Below, piece by piece: positions 1 through 6,480 of a DNA stretch of 10,588 bases. The stretch's first letter is position 1; the number at the start of each line of letters is the position of its first letter. The notes below the pieces were generated by a model, which worked only from the letters and a program-made list of their open reading frames with translations, did no database searches and was not told where the DNA came from. Source of the DNA: Isohypsibius dastychi (Eukaryota; Tardigrada; Eutardigrada; Parachela; Isohypsibiidae); NCBI GenBank assembly GCA_034696485.1, contig JAQIWT010001489.1, positions 1-10,588 of the forward strand, in the 5' to 3' direction. Position numbers and translations under genes: made by a program.

Positions 1-1
1 G

Positions 2-67
2 GAAATTGCTGCCAAAAAGGCTGATTTGGCTAAGTTACGCGATATTGTGGGTGTGATAAAAACCTGA
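2..67 (+). CDS. C-terminal tail of a gene entering from the left edge (partial)
   Basis: The second frame is open from the window edge to a TGA at 65-67 and gives 21 residues rich in Ala, Lys, Leu and Asp (AAKKADLAKLRDIVGVIKT at the end), which reads like an amphipathic helix. The next gene on the opposite strand ends at 292, so the two would be convergent with about 220 bp of shared 3' flank. The piece is too short to assign a family. A chance open frame of this length is common, so the call rests on composition and on the tidy convergent layout. Confidence 0.35.
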   Translation, partial: EIAAKKADLAKLRDIVGVIKT

Positions 68-291
68 TGGATTAGTTAATCTTCGTTAGCAAAGTACGCC
101 GATCTCCGTGGCCGACGCCCTGTTATTTAATGGAAATTACGGAGTTTTTTCTCTTGTGAGTCCAAAAATTTTATGATATACTGTACATTCCTATAGCCGA
201 GTTTATTCTAGACGCTAGCAGCAGTTGGATTCCCCTAAATGAGACTAATGGATGTCACGATCAAATCCATTATGAGTTAGGACTTGCGCTT

Positions 292-2122
292 TCAGGCCGG
301 ATGGTGGTGAATGGCGACCAGAGGTCGTCGAGTGTTCGCCCTCGCTTTGACAGGCGATTCATACCGCCATTCATATGGCTGATTTGATCCGCTTAGCGAC
401 ATCATCATTGCTATTGCTATCTTGCCACTGTTTTCGTCACACGGCACAAATCCGTACTTGCACAATAACTTAAACTTGAGTTCACTCGATCGAGCCTCGC
501 CAAAGTGGTTGGTGACCATCGTATCCACATCATACGGACTTTTGCTTGGATTCGCCCTCGAGTAAAATGTGGTAACAGCCTTCACCAAGTCGCTGAGTGC
601 ACTGCAACATGCCGGGCCAGTCGTATCAGACTTCCCTTGCCTCGTGGATGGGGCTGTGGGTCGCACAATCAGTTCGAGCACGGAATCCAAAGCAGGGAAC
701 AGGTTGTACTTTAGAAGAAGTTTGAGTTTGCAAACCGATATGTCAACAGTATCCCAAGACTTGGATTCCATGACGAGCTTGGAAACACTCTGATCGCCCG
801 AAGCCAATTTAGCGGGCTTGAAGCGCTCATAGAAGCGAATGAGGTCAGAAACAAATCGTTCATTTTGATGGTTCTGCTGAGCAACCGGAATCATTTGCTC
901 CTATCATACGAGGACGGTCAGTTCATTTTGGGGGATTAGTAAGCGGAGTAATTGAACCAACTTTATCGACAAACACTCCCTCGGTCGATGAGGGACTAAT
1001 CTCGTTGATTTGCATCAACCGCGTGCAGAAGCAAAAGTAGCACACAGACGATGACACCACGGGGGAAACTGCGAACTTCCATGCTAGCTCCAGTGCAGAG
1101 TCAGTCACGTGGCCATATTTGCGAAGTAGACGGAATTTGAGTCGTGCTTGGGCTTGAGAATCAACGCATGACTGCACGAAGCGATCGACGTCCTTCACCT
1201 TCTTGGGATTGTGTACAGAGTAGAACTCAACAAGCTGTCGCCTGAAGTGTTCTCTCTCTGATTCGTCATGCACATGTTTATATTGCTCAATAGACCGCAT
1301 CTCCTGTGATGGCGCTTCAGCTGAAGAAATGGACTTTGCAGATCGCAGTGGCGTTGACCCGCCCATCACCAGTAGGGATGCCAGTGGGGGTCGACCCATC
1401 AAAGTGAGGCTCGATCTACGTCGTGATAACGATTGCGCGGAGGTTGAGGAAGCCGAACGTGGTCTCTCAGTCGAAGATAAATGATTCGGAGACGCTGATG
1501 TCCTTCGCATGAGCAAGGCAGATGACGACGCAGATGATGCCGATGCTGACATCACGCTCGGAGAAGGCGCTCTCCTGATTCGAGTTGGGGCCAAATTGCT
1601 CCTTTGCCCGATCGCATGCGCGGCCACACGTGTTGGTGCACGTGGAGGCGTTTCTAGCAAGGCAGGTTGCGGAACGGCCGTGGGACGCGCTGGTGATTCC
1701 TTCGCTTTCGAAGGCACCACCATCGAAACGAGTTCTCTAGCTTTGATGTTTGCATCTGCGCGAGCGCTCAAACGCCTTACAGTCTCTCTCAAAGCTCTTG
1801 TCTCTACCAACTCTTTATGCAGGAGAGAGCGACTCGCTTGTATCATACTCTCCATGCGTGCCTCGTCTTGGGCACTCACTAGTGCCTGCAACGGTCTGGT
1901 CTCGATCAAGCTTGCTGTCGCATTCGCTTGTGTGGACTGAGTATCCCTTTGAGAATTTCCTATGGGAATACTCATACCCGCTCGCTTCGGATTTTGATGA
2001 TTCACACTGGTCGCTGTCGATCTGGATTTCAAAGGGATGACTGCCTTCGATGGCTCGCGTGCAGGCGTTCCCCGAGAGTTTGTAGGCTTCTTCGACTCCA
2101 TGTTGTTGACTGAATTCTTCAT
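292..2122 (-). CDS. Ser/Arg-rich coiled-coil protein with three FY-NPxK-KYG repeat domains, two exons
   Basis: Two minus-strand frames (2143-923 and 894-292) are best read as one gene of about 550 residues. The longer frame nominally opens with TTG; the first ATG is at 2122. After a Ser/Lys/Thr-rich start comes a charged helical stretch around residues 75-125 (E/R/L-rich, likely coiled coil), then a long low-complexity Ser/Arg/Pro region. Domain copy 1 lies at residues 292-339 from this ATG (LVEFY, HNPKK, VDRFV, LKFRLLRKYG). The downstream frame carries copy 2 (IRFY, FKPAK, CKLKLLLKYN) and copy 3 (TTFY, ANPSK, YDVDTMV, LKFKLLCKYG). I have seen similar short FY..NP.K..VD...L..KYG units in protist and algal proteins but know no proven function; a scaffold or cytoskeletal role is a guess. 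The exon junction is uncertain at its 5' side. If unspliced, the first frame ends at 923 after 399 residues. Confidence 0.6.
901..1060 (-). other. probable intron joining the two halves of the repeat-domain gene
   Basis: On the minus strand a CTGAC motif (917-921) is followed by a pyrimidine-containing stretch and ends in GATAG at 901. The following bases GAG CAA ATG continue the second frame in phase 0, and the TAG just before them closes that frame, as expected at an acceptor. The last 40 or so residues of the upstream frame (Cys/Phe-rich, then Ser/Thr-rich) look like translated intron. The donor is not clear: in-frame GT candidates start at 1108 (GTGACT), 1069, 1060, 1057 and 1045. Similarity of copy 1 (TDSALELA) to copy 2 (LDSVLELI) argues that the exon runs past 1108, so the left limit given here is approximate. 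Confidence 0.5.
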
Positions 2123-2405
2123 CTCCCCTTCCTCTATTGGCAAATCACTAACATGACTTGCGATGACCGGTGCACGGTCTAAACACGCATGTCCCGGCGT
2201 TAATTGATTGAGTTGAGTATTTCGAATGACTAACTCCTGCGCTCTACCGTTTCATATCGATATACCAACTCGAAGTGCCAAATTCATCCACCCTTTCCGT
2301 GCGAGAGGATGGGAAAGCTAACACGTGCGAATGCCACTCTGGAAGCTCAAGCAAGGTGCCCTCAACTCGCCGAAGAGACTTTCGCCGCCTTCTGTCTCTT
2401 TGGCT

Positions 2406-2664
2406 GCTCAGATATCTAGCGAGTCTTCAATCTCTTCGGGTGCTCAGGTCCTTCTGTGTCTTCGGGTATCAGGCGATCCTTCCGTCACCTTGGCTGCTAA
2501 GATATCGAGCGATCCTTTTGTCTCTTCGCGTTTCAGGTATCTAGCAAATCTTCAGTCTCTTCGGGTGTCAGGTATCTAGCAAGTCTTCAGTCTTTTTGGG
2601 TGCTCAGGTATCTAGCAAGTCTTCAGTCTTTTTGGGTGCTCAGGTATTCAGTCACTTTGGTTGT
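2406..2664. repeat. degenerate 36-bp tandem repeat (minisatellite), about 8 units
   Basis: Units align at 2406-2441, 2442-2467, 2468-2495, 2496-2531, 2532-2566, 2567-2601, 2602-2637 and 2638-2664. Full units are 35-36 bp; three are shortened to 26-28 bp. The core of the unit is gctcaggtatctagcaag followed by tcttcagtctttttgggt. The units at 2567-2601 and 2602-2637 are almost identical, while the outer ones have diverged, the usual pattern of an array expanding from the centre. A partial unit precedes 2406. The array lies about 280-540 bp upstream of the start of the minus-strand gene. The pyrimidine-rich strand is the plus strand. Confidence 0.85.
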
Positions 2665-3010
2665 CAGAGAGACTTGAGACTCAACGTGGTTAATCGTTCG
2701 CTCGACTCGAACCTTCCTTAGTTAACAACCCAAGAGCGCTTCTCTATCCGTTGTTCTGTGCCTCAAGCCTGAGTCTCCTCTACTCAGGTTCTCACACGGA
2801 GTTCCCAACTCGATCAGCCAACGCAAGCGGTTCCTGACTTGAGCAGGTTTTCCTTCGACTTTCCTTCGACTCGGCAATATATTGAGAACACGAACGGACA
2901 TCGATGGGTTATTGCTGTTGTTGGGATGTTATGGATGACTAACTAAATGTGTGAAATTTAACGTGTAAAGTTTATTGGTGAGTCTCCTCCCCTGTCGTCC
3001 CCCCACGCTC

Positions 3011-3020
3011 TATATAAATA
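3011..3020 (+). promoter_or_regulatory. TATA-box-like element
   Basis: TATATAAATA on the plus strand follows a C-rich stretch. The first downstream ATG (3064) opens only a 10-codon frame, and the next annotated gene is on the opposite strand and ends at 3207. If functional, it would drive a short or antisense transcript towards the TRIC-like gene. A chance AT-rich match is equally likely. Confidence 0.25.
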
Positions 3021-3206
3021 ATTGATCTCCCAATGCACACAAAAATCAAGTCATCCGTCAGGCATGGTACAAGGTTACATGCTTAGGGGGACATAATGGT
3101 ACACAGATAAATACAAACGGTAAATGTAGCTAAAACGTATTATTGTAGGTGGTCCTGCGTGACATATCAAAGGATCGAGTTTGAAGGATTTGGATCTTCG
3201 TCACCT

Positions 3207-4095
3207 CTAGTCCTGCTTCACACGGCGTGCACGTCCAAGGACAGGCGAGAACAACCTGTTGTATACTTGAGGCATCACGTATTGACCCGCAAGCATCCAA
3301 AGCACGATAAGCGTCCTCGCTCTATTCTCCACTTGCGGTGGATGATGCTCTAGCATAAACGCATACACGTACATCACGGTAAATAGGCTGGCAATCGTTG
3401 GTGACGATATTATTGGCTGGAACGTCCTTAAGCCCAGAACAGCCCCAAATGTCCCCGCAATGGTTCCAATCAACACGCTTTGCAGCAAATCTCCTCGCAC
3501 TCGCTGAGCATGTCCAAACCATGTTGTAGCTATCGCACTCCTGCACAGCTCTGTGCCGACTCTCAACGTCCATTGTGCAAATGTGGATGAGAAATACTTC
3601 TCCGGCAACAAGGTCACCGCGCCCTTAGCAATCAGAAACGTCGGGATTGCAAAATGGTTTGAGAGAATGAATGGCTTAACTCCCAGTATGGCCGCCGCAA
3701 GGGTACTTCCGCCATAGGTAAAAATCAACAATGATACAGGATTGGCAGTCTTTCTCACATGCGCGATATGCAGACAGAATAGAAACAGACATGCGTGGAA
3801 TAGGTAGAAGTGCATGCCATTATAATTGAGAGCGACGAACGCGTATGCATCCTCGATTGTTGTTTCATCTATTGTTCGGGGAACCGTCAGTCTCCACTCA
3901 AAATGCACAAGATTGCTCAAGCGCGAGAGAGTCCTCGGAGTGTGAGAAGCGTTTTTCGACACGGTTGATTCAGAATATATCAACGTTTTATCTTTCTTTT
4001 CTTTCTTCATCGGATTGCGCACGCGCGTTAGATTTCCACTTACCTATTACAGACGCAACTTTCGCTTGGACTTCCTGCAATATTGACGAAGCCAT
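3207..4095 (-). CDS. TRIC-like (TMEM38-type) intracellular cation channel, two exons
   Basis: Exon 1 is 4095-4044 (ATG at 4095, 17 codons plus one base) and exon 2 is 3868-3207, giving 237 residues; an unspliced frame would instead begin with GTG at 4022. The family (TRIC/TMEM38) forms trimeric monovalent cation channels of the endoplasmic or sarcoplasmic reticulum that balance charge during calcium release. Visible family features of the spliced product: several hydrophobic segments (about 36-55, 62-80, 90-105, 145-165, 176-190, 203-216); a glycine-rich TM2 FTYGGSTLAAAILGVKP (67-83) matching the FGGGIL..LLGEP region; E124 xx R127 followed by a GHA (136-138), matching the KEVxR...G..HA signature; a second Gly-rich helix IAGTFGAVLG (154-163); and SSPTIASLF (172-180), matching the S-P-x-K-A-S-L motif of TM6. 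Length fits the 230-300 residue family norm. It is divergent, so a related but unnamed membrane family remains possible. Confidence 0.62.
3869..4043 (-). other. intron (175 nt) in the TRIC-like gene
   Basis: The donor is a perfect GTAAGT (4043-4038) after ATAG. The acceptor is CAATAG ending at 3869, preceded by CTGAC (3886-3890) with the likely branch A 18 nt upstream of the AG and a C-rich tract between. Splicing joins G to AT to make Asp18 in phase 1 and keeps the TRIC frame. It removes a Lys/Ser/Thr-rich stretch unlike any TRIC N-terminus. This is the better supported of the two introns. Confidence 0.75.
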
Positions 4096-4999
4096 TTTTT
4101 AGGATAGGGATGTGTTTGGACTGAGCCGCGATAACGAATCCAGCCTTGAGGGCTTCGACTCACGCGTATCGACCACACGCTTTCGCTTGTAAAGCACCTA
4201 TCCCCGACAAGATCGTCACGAGTCCCGACCGAGAGGCCTGAGCCGAGCAGATCCAAGACCTTAACAGGTATTCTCTCTATATCCCACAAAACCGAAGTTC
4301 TTCCATGCCTGGCCGTGCGCCAATTGTTTCTATTTCGACCTTGCCAAAGCTACCGTGTTTCGTCTTCCAGTCGGCCAGCGCTTGGTCACCTATCACGAGG
4401 CCTTGTGTGCGCGTTCCGCCCTCTCTCAAATTCGACAAGAGAGACGAAAAACCTTACCATCAAAGGAAGGACGCGTCCTGTTTTAGATGGAAAGTTTGTG
4501 AACTCCATCGACGGCGACAGCGACCAGTCGAAAGACTTCTACGAACTTATACGCATGTCCTCTTACACAGTGCCCTTCGTGCGGAAAATCCAAAAGGGTC
4601 ATTTAATCCATCCATCGGAGAAGCCGAACCGATTTAATTGAGCTCATCCCACATGTGCTGTATTATCTTAAGGTATCAACACATAGTTTGGACGGAATTT
4701 ATGACCTGAACTATTTGAGGGAATTTACAGGAACGCATAAAGCAAAAGCAGCATTTTATTTACAGCATTTTATAATAAATAATCCGAAATACTTCTTCTT
4801 TCCTTGGAATTTCTGGAACCAGATCATCCGGCGTTTCGCGATCTTTGTAATATAAATTGCCGAAATAGCGATTTACATGTAAATAATTGAATTAGGAATC
4901 GGCAAATCACAAATTTATTCAATCCCCTAAAAAAGGTTTGAGAAACTGCTAAACCAGCACGTCGTCCTCTACAGAGACACGAATAGCAATACAGGTAAA
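4096..4999. other. divergent intergenic region with an ATG-less open frame at 4150-4641
   Basis: This separates the TRIC-like gene (-) from the SDR gene (+) and should hold both promoters. One plus frame is free of stops from 4150 to the TGA at 4641 (163 codons) but its only ATG is 28 codons from the end. A second overlapping frame does have an ATG at 4305, in poor context (T at -3), and stops at 4637. The ATG-less frame contains GRTRPVLDGKFVNSIDG, faintly like the N-terminal DGKFV segment of aldehyde dehydrogenases, but nothing after it supports that family. It could be an exon of an unrecognised gene or chance. The part from 4642 to 4990 is AT-rich and shows no gene. Confidence 0.4.
4871..4884. 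promoter_or_regulatory. perfect 14-bp palindrome upstream of the SDR gene
   Basis: ATTTACATGTAAAT is its own reverse complement and lies about 116 bp before the ATG at 5000 in an AT-rich region. A perfect palindrome at such a distance could bind a dimeric transcription factor. No known site is recognised, and AT-rich DNA yields such palindromes by chance. Confidence 0.25.
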
Positions 5000-5740
5000 A
5001 TGGCTTCTTTCAAAGGCAAAACCGCGCTGGTCCTCGGCGGCACGGGCTATCTGGGCTCCGGAGCTGTTTACCAATTTCTCCAAGAGGGAGCCGTCGTCGT
5101 CGTCGTCTCCCGCACAGAAGACAAAATCAAGGAACTTATCGCCGAGGTGGGAGGTGCAAGCAAGGACCAACTCATCGGTGTGACAGGTTCATTTACATCC
5201 AAGAAAGACGCTGAGGCGACCTATGCCAAAGTCAAGGCCGCTCTGAAGGGTGCTTCTCCAGACCACGTCGTTTCTGCCATGGGTTTTAGCACGATGACTC
5301 CCACCGGGATCACAGGTGCTGACGTATCTGCTCTCACGGAGAGCTTCAACCAAAGTATGTTCCCTGCTTTGTTTGCGGCTCAGGTCATCGTTGCTGATTT
5401 GAAGGACAAGGAAGGCGCATCCTACACAATCTTGAACGGTGGACTGCAACATGGCGCATTTTGGCCAGGGGCCTGGGCAGCGACAGTAAACAGCTCTGCT
5501 TTGAATGGAGTGTTTCTGAGTCTACTCGCGGATATTGGGGACGCCAAGTTGCGTATCAATCAAAATTGCTTGCATTTTAGCGCTGCCAAACCTGGTATGA
5601 AAACTAACCAACTAGGAGCGCCGATTGTGATGGATGGTCATGCTTATGGCAGAACTTTCACCAAGCTAGCCAAAATGACAGAGACAAGAGGTCAGCGATT
5701 TTGCTTTTCGACTAAGGAAGAGGTGGAGGCGTTTCTGTAG
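5000..5740 (+). CDS. short-chain dehydrogenase/reductase-fold protein with degenerate active site
   Basis: An intronless 246-residue frame starting at an ATG in strong context (AAAATGG). The N-terminus is a classical Rossmann fold: LVLGGTGYLGSG (residues 11-21) is the dinucleotide-binding glycine motif, VVVVVSR (32-38) is beta-2 with an Arg that would favour NADP(H), and VVSAMG (90-95) stands where NNAG is usual. Length is typical of classical SDRs (about 250). The catalytic triad is not visible: the Ser position falls in YTILNGG (142-148), and the YxxxK helix aligns with WAATVNSSALNG (159-170), which lacks both Tyr and Lys. It may bind a nucleotide without normal oxidoreductase activity, or belong to an atypical SDR subfamily. 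Substrate unknown. Five consecutive GTC codons encode the Val run at 32-36. It stands alone on its strand, 740 bp before the DONSON-like gene. Confidence 0.8.
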   Translation: MASFKGKTALVLGGTGYLGSGAVYQFLQEGAVVVVVSRTEDKIKELIAEVGGASKDQLIGVTGSFTSKKDAEATYAKVKAALKGASPDHVVSAMGFSTMTPTGITGADVSALTESFNQSMFPALFAAQVIVADLKDKEGASYTILNGGLQHGAFWPGAWAATVNSSALNGVFLSLLADIGDAKLRINQNCLHFSAAKPGMKTNQLGAPIVMDGHAYGRTFTKLAKMTETRGQRFCFSTKEEVEAFL

Positions 5741-6403
5741 GGTAAAGCAACGAATCAATTATACCCTCTATCTTGTTAAGTTACATACCGTATGGTTCTT
5801 GCTGTAGCCAATGTATATGCGTATAACATTGTAAGACGAGTTACGGAAATAATCGGCAAGCGGTTCCCCTCCGATAAATCTCCTGCATCCATACCTTTAA
5901 CAAGAATAGATATTCTATTTTATTTTGCCCCGAGGGGAGCGATAAAACTGCGAGTACACATTGGCCGGCATAATTATAAGGTAAGAATAAATAATGGGGG
6001 AAGTGCGTGTTGTATGCAGTAGCGATTGAGCGATTATAGTTTGAGGGAGACCCGGAGAGATAATGTATAATATGAACTATGCGTATCATCAATTGGTTCT
6101 CCCTGCCATAAAATATACCAAAAGCCGATTGCCGAACCAAAATGGCCAAACTACGTCCTTACGATTATTCAACATCAGCATCAGGTTTGTGAACGTGTTA
6201 TTTGAAAATTCAAAATAAAAAATCGCTCATTGATTATTTGCATGCATATGATTTCAGAAATTCTTCTCATGATAAATTATACCATATATTGTGAATCTAA
6301 AATCCTTTGTCAAAGCACGGATCTTCTTTCACTTTAGAAGCCTGTCGAGTCGTCTGTTATTATTTCAAAAAGTTTTGCTCGTTGTCGCGGTCTGTGGGAA
6401 AAA
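5741..6403. other. intergenic, no gene seen
   Basis: AT-rich spacer between two co-oriented genes. It holds a short inverted repeat CCCCGAGGGG near 5930, a partial partner (ttcccctc) near 5865, and an octamer-like ATTTGCAT at about 6233-6240. A minus frame across 5841-6149 begins with TTG and reads as low-complexity hydrophobic sequence; I do not call it. A 5' UTR intron of the next gene is possible near 6430-6450 but has no clear donor. Confidence 0.55.
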
Positions 6404-6416
6404 TTTTGCCGCCAAA
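6404..6416 (+). promoter_or_regulatory. E2F-type binding site upstream of the DONSON-like gene
   Basis: TTTTGCCGCCAAA contains TTTGCCGC (6405-6412), an exact match to the E2F consensus TTTSSCGC, and is nearly palindromic. It ends 64 bp before the ATG at 6481. E2F/DP factors control S-phase genes in animals, plants and algae, and the downstream product is a replication factor by homology, so site and gene agree. Function is inferred. Confidence 0.5.
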
Positions 6417-6480
6417 CAAGGCAGGTTAGGTCAGTCAGTAGCATTTAGGAGAACGGTGCGGGGGACAAGCACGAAGAAGA

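Larger units (their letters stand above)
2123..3206. other. intergenic region between two minus-strand genes, no confident gene
   Basis: This stretch lies upstream of the repeat-domain gene and downstream of the TRIC-like gene. It holds a minisatellite (2406-2664), an 11-bp tandem duplication tttccttcgac at 2849-2870, the perfect palindrome ATATCGATAT at 2254-2263 about 130 bp upstream of the ATG at 2122, and a TATA-like box at 3011-3020. Two overlapping plus-strand frames (2275-2579) owe their length to the repeat, read Leu/Ser/Arg-rich and show no domain; I do not call them genes. Confidence 0.6.

Noticed and set aside
1509-1940. Plus-strand 143-codon frame with Ala-rich product
   Set aside because: Antisense shadow of the Ser/Arg-rich coding region on the minus strand, which is supported by the repeat domain.
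2275-2579. Two overlapping plus-strand frames across the minisatellite
   Set aside because: Their length comes from the repeat unit being close to a multiple of three; translations are low-complexity and no domain or conserved start context is seen.
2696-2720. Possible tRNA T-arm on the minus strand (ggttcgagtc)
   Set aside because: The flanking 5-base arms are not complementary and no acceptor or anticodon stem can be found nearby.
4047-4289. Minus-strand 80-codon frame upstream of the TRIC-like gene
   Set aside because: Begins with TTG, not ATG, and overlaps the TRIC first exon in another frame; splicing explains this region better.
4655-4855. Plus-strand 66-codon AT-rich frame
   Set aside because: Begins with GTG, composition is that of AT-rich spacer (Phe/Tyr/Asn/Ile), and there is no domain.
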